From NCBI GenBank assembly GCA_007859995.1, contig SMSL01000011.1, forward strand, positions 40,041-104,040: a DNA stretch of 64,000 nucleotides, given 5' to 3'. Position 1 is the first letter of the stretch. The number at the start of each line of letters is the position of its first letter. Below are positions 27,252 through 36,449 of the stretch, one piece after another. Origin of the DNA: Candidatus Brocadiaceae bacterium S225 (GTDB lineage Bacteria; Planctomycetota; Brocadiia; Brocadiales; Scalinduaceae). A model generated the notes under the pieces. It did not search any database. It saw nothing but the letters and a program-made list of their open reading frames with translations, and was not told the DNA's origin. The position numbers were made by a program, and so were the translations under genes.

Positions 27252-28052
27252 TTATTTCTCAAAAGTAAATTTTGGTGACTGTTTATAAAAATCATATGGA
27301 TTATGAAAGACTACTTTTTCTATCTCTTCTTTGCTGAAGCCTGCAAGACGCATATTGGTAACTGTCTTTGGAACCAATAATGGATCTGAATAGCCCCAAT
27401 CAGCGGATGAATTAAGCATAATCCTGTCTGTACCATACTTCCTTATTATCTGAACAGCTCTCTCAGAAGAGAGTTTGGTTATCGGGTATATAGTCAACCC
27501 CGCCCATACTCCAGCATTCAAAGTCATCGCTATCGTCTCTTCAGTGTTATGATCTACAAGAGTCTTGGACGGTTCCAGTTTCTCTTCTTTAACGATATTT
27601 AATATTTTTTCTGTACCAACCCTTTTATTTTGATGTGGTGTGTGAACAACTGCCGGCATATCATATTTAACCGCCAGCTTCAATTGTCTTCTGAATATCT
27701 CTTCCTCCGCATCAGTTATTAAGTCAAAACCAATCTCACCGACGCCAACAACCCTGTCTCTTTGAAGATATGGTTCAAGGTTATCTACAACTTCGTTGGC
27801 AAGGGTCAGATTATTAGCTTCCTTGGCGTTATGGCCGATACACGTAAAATAATCTATCCCGTATTTTATTGCCCTGGCAGATTCTACAGTTATCAGATGC
27901 TCGTAATAATCAGTACAACTGCTTACAGAAGTTCTGTCACTACCCAGCCAGAATGTGGGCTCGACTACACATTCTATCCCCGCAGCAGCCATCATGTAGT
28001 AATCATCTGTAGTCCTGGAGAACATGTGGATATGTGGTTCTATAATTCGCAT
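27252..28052 (-). CDS. eboB: TatD-related metal-dependent hydrolase, EboB-like
   Basis: A 266-residue amidohydrolase-fold protein. The N-terminal HxH is EPHIHMFSRTTDD; later metal ligands are GEIGFD, VVHTPH, DHNTEE and the terminal SADWG aspartate. The combination SRTTDDYY, FWLGSDRTS, NAKEANN and ADWGYSDPL is what I know from EboB proteins of the ebo/EDB cluster. In cyanobacteria that cluster is needed to bring the scytonemin monomer to the periplasm; in Pseudomonas the EDB genes affect nematode repellence. The biochemical role is unsettled. It directly abuts the isomerase at 27251 and follows the second isomerase by 23 bases, with an AGGAGGT site before its ATG. Confidence 0.87.
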   Translation of the reverse strand: MRIIEPHIHMFSRTTDDYYMMAAAGIECVVEPTFWLGSDRTSVSSCTDYYEHLITVESARAIKYGIDYFTCIGHNAKEANNLTLANEVVDNLEPYLQRDRVVGVGEIGFDLITDAEEEIFRRQLKLAVKYDMPAVVHTPHQNKRVGTEKILNIVKEEKLEPSKTLVDHNTEETIAMTLNAGVWAGLTIYPITKLSSERAVQIIRKYGTDRIMLNSSADWGYSDPLLVPKTVTNMRLAGFSKEEIEKVVFHNPYDFYKQSPKFTFEK

Positions 28053-28075
28053 TTAAAGTACCTCCTGATAGTGAT

Positions 28076-28915
28076 TCAAATGAATCGATTTAAAAATTCA
28101 TAGCTCTTTCTGGCAGCGTATACAGGCTGCTTCTGGTAGGTGTATAATTCAACAGTAATAAAATTGTCATACTTTATTTCCTTTAATGCCTTAAATATTT
28201 TAGTGAAATTCATATCACCCAGGCCCGGGATCAAGTGGAAATGCTTCTTGTCTTTAATGTCTTCAATATGAATATTCCAAATACAATTTTTAAATTGTCT
28301 TATAGATTGTACAGGATCTTTTTCTGAGATTGACACATGCCCAAGATCAAGATTAACACCAAAATATTTTGACTTAATCGTTTTAATTAAGCCCAGTACT
28401 TCAGTTGTGTTTTCATAAAGCAGACACGGTTCGTATTCCAGTCCTACCTTAATACTTTTTTTTTCAGCATAATCAATAATCCTCTTTACTGACTCAATAA
28501 AAAATTTTCTCCCTTTCTCAGGTGGGCAATCCGGTAACGGGATCCCCGAGGTAATACTGACATTCTTAGACCCTACTTCACAGGCCAGATCAATAGAACG
28601 CTTTGTATAGTTTATACGCCAGCGGCGCTTAGAGATATCAGGATTGGAGAGTGAAGGCTCAAATACCGGCTCCTGTAATACCGGCTTGTAGAAGACAGAA
28701 GCCGTGTTGGCGTTAATGTTAGAAACTTCTATCTTGTAGCTGGACAGTAGTTTCTGCAAAGACTTGATTTTCTTCCATGACGATTTAAGGGTAGGTGGAA
28801 AGTGAGGTCTATCGGCCAATATTTCAACTCCCTTATATTTGCACCCGGCTATCTTTTGAATAGCCGATTCCAAAGAGTATTTCATAAACGCATTCGTGCT
28901 GAAAGCTAATCTCAA
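28076..28915 (-). CDS. Sugar phosphate isomerase/epimerase-like TIM barrel (2)
   Basis: Paralogue of the protein at 26388, about 280 residues. The shared N-terminus is RLAFSTNAFMKYSL, with metal-site blocks EYEPC, NLDLGH, NIHIEDI and VELYTYQ. No ATG is available: I place the start at the TTG at 28915, because it aligns with the paralogue's ATG and an AGGA lies upstream. TTG codons at 28921 and 28939 are alternatives. It is the first gene of the ebo-like set. Two such isomerases in one operon suggest two steps on related sugar or polyol substrates. The link with inositol-3-phosphate synthase 15 kb away is only suggestive. Confidence 0.82.
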   Translation of the reverse strand: MRLAFSTNAFMKYSLESAIQKIAGCKYKGVEILADRPHFPPTLKSSWKKIKSLQKLLSSYKIEVSNINANTASVFYKPVLQEPVFEPSLSNPDISKRRWRINYTKRSIDLACEVGSKNVSITSGIPLPDCPPEKGRKFFIESVKRIIDYAEKKSIKVGLEYEPCLLYENTTEVLGLIKTIKSKYFGVNLDLGHVSISEKDPVQSIRQFKNCIWNIHIEDIKDKKHFHLIPGLGDMNFTKIFKALKEIKYDNFITVELYTYQKQPVYAARKSYEFLNRFI

Positions 28916-29040
28916 AATCAATATTCCTAACCTGCACAAGTCGTGTAAAGAAGCATTTATCAGACAGTACTCATAGACCGGACTTATTTTACGGTAATAA
29001 AAGAAGAGCTTTTTCTGTATCTCTTGTTTTATTGAAGAGT

Positions 29041-31617
29041 TTATATTTTAAATAAAAGCCGCCTTATTGCGATCTCTATGACAAACAAAAATAAGGCAAT
29101 TAAAATCAAGGCAACCCTGCAATCATACGTGACTGGAATAACAGTATTCATGCTTACATTTTCATTTAATTCAGTTGCGTTATTGTAACATTTTCCACCA
29201 GTGAGTCGACACATTTTTTCTAATAACGTCCAATTGTTCCCATACTTCATATACTCCGGGAGCGAAGCAATGAATATACCGCTTGACTGCTTTAATATCA
29301 CTTTCCGCTCTTCTATCAGAAACAGATTAAACAGATAAAAACCACGTGTTTCTGCAGGACAATACCCCTCATATTTTCCAGAACCTGTCTGCTTAAGATC
29401 TATGGTAACTTCAGTATGTTCAGGAGTGATTACAGTGCCCTTTAATGTTAAGAAATTTTCAAAACTTCCATCTTCATTAACGGCCTTCAGAATAATTCTG
29501 ATTTTATCTTGATATAGTTCCGTTTTAACTTCCCACTGTCCGGGAGTAACACTCCTGGAATTCCATCTGACCAATTGTGACCAGAATTGTGGAAAGGCTT
29601 TCCAACGAAACCAGTTATTGCCCCATTCGCTGAACAGGTCTGTTGCCAAGATGGTTGTCCTGCCAAGTCCATATTGCCAGGAAGAGAGAACTGGAGTGCT
29701 CTTTCCGGAAACAATTATGTCATTATTATGGCTTTTAGAAGAGGTAAGCATTAAGCCCTGAAGTGATGGCAACATTTCTGCTGATATCCCCTTGACGATC
29801 TCATGAGATTGAAATATCCTGGGGACTAACTCTCCTTCTTTAAACCATGAACGAGATGCCATGGCCGTCTCACGCTTGAAAATGCCTACTAAATTATCCA
29901 ACTCCCTGGTAACATAGCTTCTTCCATTACATTGCGTCGCGATTGATTCCAGAAAAGAGTTATTAACATTGTCACCAATCCCAATAGTTGAAAGTGTGAT
30001 TTCTCTCTCTCTCATGGCCTTTAATAGTTCAGAATAATCAGCCTTGTCTGTCTGCCCATCAGAGACCAGGATAATATGCTTAAATTTTGAATGTGACTCT
30101 TTAAAAAGCTCATAGGATGTTTTAAGTGATTTAAAAATGTCTGTCCCGCCCTGGGCCTCCAATGAATTCAATCTATTTTCAATTTCCTGGAAATTTTCAA
30201 ATTTTTGTATAGGCAAGACCAAACCTGGAACTTTGTCAAAAAGGACTATGCCCAACTTGTCTTCCTTTTTAAGCAGATTGAGTATGTTGCCAATGGTATC
30301 TATTACAACTCTCAGCTTGGTTTTACTTCCATGCAACTGTGCCATGCTTCCGGATTTATCAATTGCAAATACGAGACTTAACCCCTCACCCTTGCTCCCG
30401 GGCTCTGGGTCAAGATATACAGGTAACATCTGTTCCATAATTGTCTCAGAATAACCTCCGGGACTGAGACTCTTCAAACCTCCGAGCATAATAAATCCTC
30501 CGCCCTGATCCCTTACATAACTGTTCAATGCTTCCATAGCAACCTTACTAAGATCACTGGCAGGAATATCCTGAAATATAACCAGGTCATATTGCCATAT
30601 ATTACCCAACACCGCATGAAAAGAAGTGGATGTTACGCTTTCTACTTCAAAAGAATCGGGAAAATGAATAGTCCCGGATACTCCGGTAAATGTACTTTCA
30701 GAACCAACGTATAATATTCGCGGTTTAGACCCGGCATCAACCATTAACCCTGCAATATTATTTTCAGGATGAATATCATCATTGCTTTCCAGAACAAATT
30801 CGTATTGATAAAGACCTTTTTCCATAAGGGTTTGTTCAAAATAGATATTTTTTCCCCGTTGTCTCTTCAATTCTATTTTCGCTTTACCTTCAAACACCCC
30901 GTTTTTATACATTTTTAACGCCCCATTTGCATTATCATGAATAGCCTTCGTATTAACAATAACATGGAATTTCTGATTAAGATGCACCCTCTGAGGTGAA
31001 ATAACATCATTTATCCAGATTTCTTTCATTTTTCTCTCCTCATCTGGCGTGATAACATCTATAGTGATGTTTCTCGTTTTAGCCTCAATAGCTTTTGCGA
31101 TTACATCGGATTGGTTTTGATTGCCATCAGTTATACATACGATTTTGTTAATAGTATCCTCCGGGAAGATAGAAATAGCTAAGTCAACAGCATCTTCAAG
31201 ATTTGTATAGTTCTTATCCACTACAGAATCGATCTGCTTAATATCAAAATTACAGGTTGGGCTTATTTCAACACTTGCATTACCCGCAAACACAACCAGA
31301 CCGAACTGCTGTTTTCCATCTTTTAATTTGACAATGTCTTTAATAATATCGATACCGTCTTCCCCGCTCAACCCACTCATACTGCCAGAAACATCCAACA
31401 AAAAAATAGTGCATACTTTATCGTTATCTCTTTTAATTGAAAATCCGGATATTCCCAATATGAAAAGGACTATCACAGTTATCCTTAAAATCAATAATAT
31501 TCTTTTGTGCAACAGTGGTGAATTAGATGAGGAACGCCGGCTGAGATATAAAAGAAACGGAACCACGAGGAGCAGAATCAACCCATACGGAGAAGTAAAT
31601 ATCATTAGCTGTAACAT
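29041..31617 (-). CDS. Membrane protein with two VWA domains and a GATase-like domain
   Basis: About 858 residues. Two N-terminal membrane helices (about 5-55) are followed by a von Willebrand A domain with MIDAS motif DVSGSMSG (about 75). A beta-sandwich part, a glutamine-amidotransferase-like fold (about 300-390, with YDLVIFQDIPAS and GGFIMLGG) and a second VWA domain with DKSGSM (about 420) come next. A C-terminal domain and a final helix (LILIALFLFVIEIAI) close it. MIDAS sites bind divalent metal and protein partners. The ATG at 31617 is preferred over a TTG at 31623; no good ribosome binding site is present. It is the likely last member of the MoxR/DUF58/VWA operon, but a plus-strand gene lies between it and the rest. 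Confidence 0.85.
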   Translation of the reverse strand: MLQLMIFTSPYGLILLLVVPFLLYLSRRSSSNSPLLHKRILLILRITVIVLFILGISGFSIKRDNDKVCTIFLLDVSGSMSGLSGEDGIDIIKDIVKLKDGKQQFGLVVFAGNASVEISPTCNFDIKQIDSVVDKNYTNLEDAVDLAISIFPEDTINKIVCITDGNQNQSDVIAKAIEAKTRNITIDVITPDEERKMKEIWINDVISPQRVHLNQKFHVIVNTKAIHDNANGALKMYKNGVFEGKAKIELKRQRGKNIYFEQTLMEKGLYQYEFVLESNDDIHPENNIAGLMVDAGSKPRILYVGSESTFTGVSGTIHFPDSFEVESVTSTSFHAVLGNIWQYDLVIFQDIPASDLSKVAMEALNSYVRDQGGGFIMLGGLKSLSPGGYSETIMEQMLPVYLDPEPGSKGEGLSLVFAIDKSGSMAQLHGSKTKLRVVIDTIGNILNLLKKEDKLGIVLFDKVPGLVLPIQKFENFQEIENRLNSLEAQGGTDIFKSLKTSYELFKESHSKFKHIILVSDGQTDKADYSELLKAMREREITLSTIGIGDNVNNSFLESIATQCNGRSYVTRELDNLVGIFKRETAMASRSWFKEGELVPRIFQSHEIVKGISAEMLPSLQGLMLTSSKSHNNDIIVSGKSTPVLSSWQYGLGRTTILATDLFSEWGNNWFRWKAFPQFWSQLVRWNSRSVTPGQWEVKTELYQDKIRIILKAVNEDGSFENFLTLKGTVITPEHTEVTIDLKQTGSGKYEGYCPAETRGFYLFNLFLIEERKVILKQSSGIFIASLPEYMKYGNNWTLLEKMCRLTGGKCYNNATELNENVSMNTVIPVTYDCRVALILIALFLFVIEIAIRRLLFKI

Positions 31618-31885
31618 AGTCAATTATTGAATGTGAAGATTGGTGTGGTAGAACCGTTTTTCAAGGCAATAATTACAAACCAGGAAAAGTAAGAAATTGT
31701 TAACTTTGTGACCAAATACTTAAGAAATCTAATGAGAAGATCATAGCATCGAAAATACAGTTATTCAAGGTTAGATTACATCTCCATTTTGCTATAAACC
31801 AGACACGGAAAGTTTGACACTAACTCTGTTTTCATGTTACTATTGTTTTACTTTAAAGAAGTTATTAATTATCAAATTCAAAAAT

Positions 31886-32491
31886 ATGTCTCCATACCTG
31901 CGTAGAGTTATTGTAATTATAATTGCACTGCTTGTTCCAATAGTGCCTTTTCTGATAATCGGAGAGATCCCGGGAGAGAAGTGGCTTTCAAGAACAGATG
32001 ATAATGCGTTTCTCTTCGGGCTGACAGGTGCGTCTCTCCTTACATCTGATATTCTTTTACCGATTCCATCCAGCATTATTGGTACTTTTCTTGGTGCCAG
32101 GCTTGGTATAGTGTCCGGTTGGGTCTGGACGTGGTCAGGATTGATGGTTGGTAATTTAATCGGCTTTGCTGCCGGCAAGTATCTCTTAAAATCAATAAAA
32201 GTTGAAATGTCAGAGACTCCAACACGGGTCATTCTGTTCCTCAGCAGGCCCGTCCCTGTATTTGCGGAAGCAGCCGCTATTACTGCCGGCGCAGCGAACA
32301 TCAGCATAAGACAATTCCTTATTGCCTGTGCAGCCGGCAATGCTATATATGCCGGTGTTTTATCTACCAACGGCGCTCTACTTATACCAAAATCACTGGC
32401 TGGCCCCGGCCTTGTTTTGCCAATGGCACTGCCAGTGATTACATGGTTGATCTGGAGAAGGCTTTCCCGTCAACGACAATCCTGTGAATAA
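31886..32491 (+). CDS. VTT-domain (DedA-like) membrane protein
   Basis: About 200 residues with roughly five hydrophobic segments. The VTT/SNARE-associated pattern is visible: LPIPSSIIGTFLGARLGIVSGWVWTW followed by GNLIGFAAGKYLL, then the SRPVPVFAEAAAITAGA re-entrant loop. Related DedA/VTT proteins flip phospholipids or undecaprenyl phosphate. The open frame reaches a TTG at 31814, but its extra 24 residues look non-coding, so I use ATG 31886. It is the only plus-strand gene between 11.6 and 44.8 kb and sits between two VWA genes on the other strand. Confidence 0.8.
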   Translation: MSPYLRRVIVIIIALLVPIVPFLIIGEIPGEKWLSRTDDNAFLFGLTGASLLTSDILLPIPSSIIGTFLGARLGIVSGWVWTWSGLMVGNLIGFAAGKYLLKSIKVEMSETPTRVILFLSRPVPVFAEAAAITAGAANISIRQFLIACAAGNAIYAGVLSTNGALLIPKSLAGPGLVLPMALPVITWLIWRRLSRQRQSCE

Positions 32492-32557
32492 AAAATGTGT
32501 TCTCACGCTCCCCGTACAAGCGCCGAGGACAGGAGGCTGTTAAGAGACTAAGCATAT

Positions 32558-34381
32558 CTAAGCACGTACATAGAAATACCATTCAACAACCAGTGCACCT
32601 AATGAAAGTATTGCAAACAGAAACCAAAGTGCCATAGGAGTGGTTTCAGAAATGCCCGGTTTTTTCTGCGGAATAATATTCTTAGAGAATACATTTTTAT
32701 CGGCAATATCGCCGGTTTGAAAATTAACTACAAATCTTTTTTGGAATGTATCTCCATCTATCCTGTACACACCAGCCTTCATAGTATCTGTAAATGCAAC
32801 AAGATTGTTTTTGACGCTATTAACATGCAGTTCTCCATCTGGCATGATAACAGTAACTGAATCCCTGGTAAATGTACCGGGAATTGTGTAATGATAAGTC
32901 TCTCCTGCCGTTATCCAGTTCTTATGCTCATAACCCTTAAACCAACGTACTACACGGGAAATAAATAGAGGGAAAGCAATTTCTAACGGAAAATTTGACT
33001 GCATCAGATCGTATCCGCTAACCAACAGTTTTTTATTATCTCTTTCTCCACAAAACATTAATGCACCATGCTCCGACTCAATTAAAGTTTCCCCCCATTC
33101 CGGTACATTTACGATATAACTCTTATCAATTAACAGGTTTGAAAGATCCAGGCCGTTCAGACTCTTGTGACTGTAATTAAAATCAAGTAATTTTGGTGAA
33201 ACTATGCCTTTTTGAGTATCCGTGTATTCGTTCTCTTTCGCACAAATAAGAATACTGTCTGTGAAAACATTAATCTCCTTGTCAACATTGTCATATATTA
33301 CAACATCATAATTCCCTGTATTGATTTTTTCATCATAGTTTGAGCTCTCACATAAGTCAATATCAACAGATTCATGAAGATTCAGAACGTTTTCCAGAAA
33401 ACTATTACCGGATGTTACCAGCAGAATCGACAGTCTTTTCTCCGGTTCAAGCAATATAAATACTTCATTGTCTGCAACTAAATCATCATTCGCATCAATT
33501 TTGATCCTGACAAGACCTTCCCTGATTTGACCCATGGAAATCATCAGCGCTTTAGACTCATGTGGAGTCATAACAACATCTCTTACCTCATACAACTCAT
33601 CTTCGTAAAAAACCTTAAGCTTAAAATACTGCTTCAGGTCAGAATCGTTAGTGATTCGCAAAAAAGTTTGATAATTACGATTAATACTGAAATCCTGTCG
33701 TATATCAAAATTAGATATAATAATATTATTCTCTGGAATATTGCCCATTGAAACCCATGTGACAGTATTTGTTTCGTTTGAAGGTAAACTTGTTTTGCCT
33801 GGCAACTTACTGGTAAACACTACGACCCTTGAAGGTATTTCCTTCAGGGAAAAGGCCGTTGTAATTGCCTGGTCTAAACTGGTTATTGTATCTGTTGACG
33901 AAATACTTCTGATGGCATCTATTAATTGATTTGTATCTAACGAATAATGATGGACGATTTCCGTGTCAGAAGCGGCTTTAATAACCATTACATGGTTGGA
34001 TTTATGATCACCAAGTAGTAACTGAATGGCCCTCTCCTTTGCCCGGTCTATGTGTTGATTGCCTTCTATTCCGGAATTCATAGATATTGACGAGTCAATG
34101 ATAAATACCACTTTGTCAGTTTTTCTGTTAATTTTAAAAAAAACAGGTTGACTTAATACAATAGTTGATAAGATTACAAACAGAATCTGCAGTAGAAACG
34201 GAATGTCTTTCCTTAATCGATTGAAAGTAATATTCTCTGATTTACGTTCTTCATGAAGCTTTTCCCATATGAAGAGAGTGGTTACCGGGAGAGTTCTTTT
34301 GCCTTTATAAAATAGATTAAAAGCAATAAGAATTGGGATAATAAAGAGTAGATAGAGGAATTCCGGGTGTATAAAGTTCAC
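32558..34381 (-). CDS. BatA-like VWA membrane protein
   Basis: A 607-residue protein of the BatA/aerotolerance type. The N-terminus MNFIHPEFLYLLFIIPILIA and the TLFIWEKL segment are characteristic, with a second helix near 60-80. A VWA domain follows with the metal-site motif DSSISMNSG (about 95), a long beta-rich periplasmic part and a C-terminal helix ending in WYFYVRA. The MIDAS serine pattern is DxSxS, normal for this family. It overlaps the DUF58 gene by four bases, so the two are translationally coupled. With MoxR and DUF58 it forms the usual three-part set that is thought to assemble or activate envelope or cofactor-bearing complexes. Confidence 0.88.
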   Translation of the reverse strand: MNFIHPEFLYLLFIIPILIAFNLFYKGKRTLPVTTLFIWEKLHEERKSENITFNRLRKDIPFLLQILFVILSTIVLSQPVFFKINRKTDKVVFIIDSSISMNSGIEGNQHIDRAKERAIQLLLGDHKSNHVMVIKAASDTEIVHHYSLDTNQLIDAIRSISSTDTITSLDQAITTAFSLKEIPSRVVVFTSKLPGKTSLPSNETNTVTWVSMGNIPENNIIISNFDIRQDFSINRNYQTFLRITNDSDLKQYFKLKVFYEDELYEVRDVVMTPHESKALMISMGQIREGLVRIKIDANDDLVADNEVFILLEPEKRLSILLVTSGNSFLENVLNLHESVDIDLCESSNYDEKINTGNYDVVIYDNVDKEINVFTDSILICAKENEYTDTQKGIVSPKLLDFNYSHKSLNGLDLSNLLIDKSYIVNVPEWGETLIESEHGALMFCGERDNKKLLVSGYDLMQSNFPLEIAFPLFISRVVRWFKGYEHKNWITAGETYHYTIPGTFTRDSVTVIMPDGELHVNSVKNNLVAFTDTMKAGVYRIDGDTFQKRFVVNFQTGDIADKNVFSKNIIPQKKPGISETTPMALWFLFAILSLGALVVEWYFYVRA

Positions 34382-35259
34382 TTTCGTTTACAAATTCCCT
34401 GTTGAACCAAGTTGATTATAAATTGATCAACTGGAATGGTAGTACTCAGATTTAAATATAAAATATTTTGCAATAAACAGAAAGTTTTAAACTGTTCGAT
34501 ATGTTGTTTAAAAACTTTCATGTATTTCTGGCATGTGGACCGGGTAAGGTTAAAATTGATCAATCGGTTTGATTCGATATCCTGAAGATTATCTGTATAG
34601 CTTATTTTCGGGTCATTCTCCTCTTCGCATAATAACTGCAGACAACAAACATGTAGAGGGCTATGAGCTAAATGTGTCAAACCATGTTCGTATCCCTCTT
34701 CATCAAGAAAATCAGATACGATAAATAGTAAACCAGAAGGCTTCTGTTCATGCAGATAACTCAAAATACTCTGATTGAGTTGTGTTATTCCCTGGGGATG
34801 AAGGTCTTCCAGAGATTCCAGAAAATGGCCAAAAATATCTATATTATGACCAAGAGGCATTGTCATAAAAGATTTGTCGGCAAACGCTGAAAATTGAACA
34901 TTATGATTATTTGTTATGCCTATATAAGCAAGTATCATCATAATATTCTTTGCATAACGAAGCTTGTTCTTTTTTCCGAAATCCATGGATTTGCTTACAT
35001 CAAGCAGCAAATGCACATCCATATTCCCCTCTTCGTGAAAAACCTTGGAAAAGAGCTTGTTTGATCTGGCATATATATTCCAGTCTATATATTTTATTTC
35101 ATCACCAATGCCATAGTTTCTGTAATCTGAAAATTCTCCTCCAGTTCCCCTACTTAACTTTTTCAAATTACCATGAGATGATGACACATGTCTTCCAGGT
35201 ACAAATGAAAATTGTTTTAATCTTTCAAAAAGCGCTGCATCAGTTATCAGATCAGACAT
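34378..35259 (-). CDS. DUF58 domain protein
   Basis: A 293-residue soluble protein. The DUF58 signature is plain: SRGTGGEFSDYRNYGIGDEIKYIDWNIYAR in pieces around residues 37-66, followed by a VWA-like fold with LLLDVSKSMDFG (about 85). It accompanies MoxR-type AAA ATPases in nearly all bacteria that have them and probably bridges ATPase and VWA partner. It lies 30 bases after moxR and overlaps the BatA-like gene by four bases. There is no signal peptide or membrane helix. Nothing unusual in length. Confidence 0.92.
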   Translation of the reverse strand: MSDLITDAALFERLKQFSFVPGRHVSSSHGNLKKLSRGTGGEFSDYRNYGIGDEIKYIDWNIYARSNKLFSKVFHEEGNMDVHLLLDVSKSMDFGKKNKLRYAKNIMMILAYIGITNNHNVQFSAFADKSFMTMPLGHNIDIFGHFLESLEDLHPQGITQLNQSILSYLHEQKPSGLLFIVSDFLDEEGYEHGLTHLAHSPLHVCCLQLLCEEENDPKISYTDNLQDIESNRLINFNLTRSTCQKYMKVFKQHIEQFKTFCLLQNILYLNLSTTIPVDQFIINLVQQGICKRK

Positions 35260-35289
35260 TCAGTTACGTCCTTCTCTTGTAGTTACCAT

Positions 35290-36276
35290 TTATTTATCTA
35301 TTTTTACATCTCTGATAATCTCAGAAATTATTTTATCAGAATCCAGCCCTTTAACCTGTCCTTCGAAGTTAAGAATAATTCTATGTCGTAATGCCGGTAA
35401 CGCCAGCGAACTGATATCCTCAAAAGACACATTATATCTCTTGTCCAGGAGAGCCTTAACTTTTGCTGCCATAATTAAACTCTGAATACCTCTTGGGCTT
35501 GACCCGTATCGAATACATTTCTTCGAAATATCCGGCGAATCATCATTTTCCGGATGTGTTGCCAAAACCAGATTAATGGCATATCTTTTAACACCTTCAG
35601 GAATTAATACCTTTTTAGCAATTGTTCTCATAGTCATTATTTCTTCATGATCAATGACAATGTTTAATTCCTGTTCCTCAAGTTCGGTTGTTCGTTCAAC
35701 AATCTGTAGCAGTTCATCAGTCCCGGGGTAAGAGATCTTAACCTTGAAAAAGAAACGATCCAGTTGCGCTTCCGGCAATGGGAATGTGCCTTCCATCTCT
35801 ATAGGATTCTGGGTAGCCAGGACTAAAAATGGTTCGTCCAGCTTGTATTTCTGTCCGGAAATGGTAACAAAGCCCTCCTGCATTGCTTCCAGTAATGCTG
35901 ACTGGGTTTTGGGGGTTGCCCTGTTAATTTCGTCTGCCAGAACGATATTGGAGAAAATTGGGCCTTTTATAAATTGAAATGACTTTTCACCCTGCGCACC
36001 ATTGATAAAAATATTTGTACCCAATATATCTGCCGGCATTAAATCAGGAGTAAATTGAATTCTGGAAAAGTTAAGATTCAGTACCTTGCTGAGGGTCTTT
36101 ATAATCTTTGTTTTGCCGAGACCAGGAACTCCCTCAAGCAATATATGTCCATGCGTAAACAGACATATAAGGATCTGGTTAATAACATCTCCCTGCCCTA
36201 CTATTACCTTTTGTATCTCGCGTAAGAGCTTCTGATAATTTTCCTGAAAGAGAGTAAATTGTTTTTCCGTTTCCAT
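35290..36276 (-). CDS. MoxR-family AAA+ ATPase
   Basis: A 328-residue ATPase of the MoxR branch. Walker A is GVPGLGKTK at 49-57 and Walker B VLADE at 112-116, followed by INRATPKTQSALLEAMQE and the sensor/arginine-finger region LATQNPIEMEGTFPLPEAQLDRF. The C-terminal lid domain ends near GSSPRG. The proteins act as chaperone-like activators together with VWA partners. It begins the conserved MoxR-DUF58-BatA part of the operon, after a 173-base gap from the preceding membrane-protein gene. That gap could hold an internal promoter but I see none clearly. Confidence 0.94.
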   Translation of the reverse strand: METEKQFTLFQENYQKLLREIQKVIVGQGDVINQILICLFTHGHILLEGVPGLGKTKIIKTLSKVLNLNFSRIQFTPDLMPADILGTNIFINGAQGEKSFQFIKGPIFSNIVLADEINRATPKTQSALLEAMQEGFVTISGQKYKLDEPFLVLATQNPIEMEGTFPLPEAQLDRFFFKVKISYPGTDELLQIVERTTELEEQELNIVIDHEEIMTMRTIAKKVLIPEGVKRYAINLVLATHPENDDSPDISKKCIRYGSSPRGIQSLIMAAKVKALLDKRYNVSFEDISSLALPALRHRIILNFEGQVKGLDSDKIISEIIRDVKIDK

Positions 36277-36449
36277 GTTTTTTAGTATTTAAATTTATTC
36301 ATAGTAAATTCAGTATGAGTAACACTTAGACGGAGTTTTTACTGAGAGTGCAAATGTGCTCAGTGTGACGTCGTTCTGAACAGGGCCGAAGGATAGATTC
36401 TTGTCACAATAGCGACCTCACCTGATAATATTGTTCTATTCTGTCCGTA

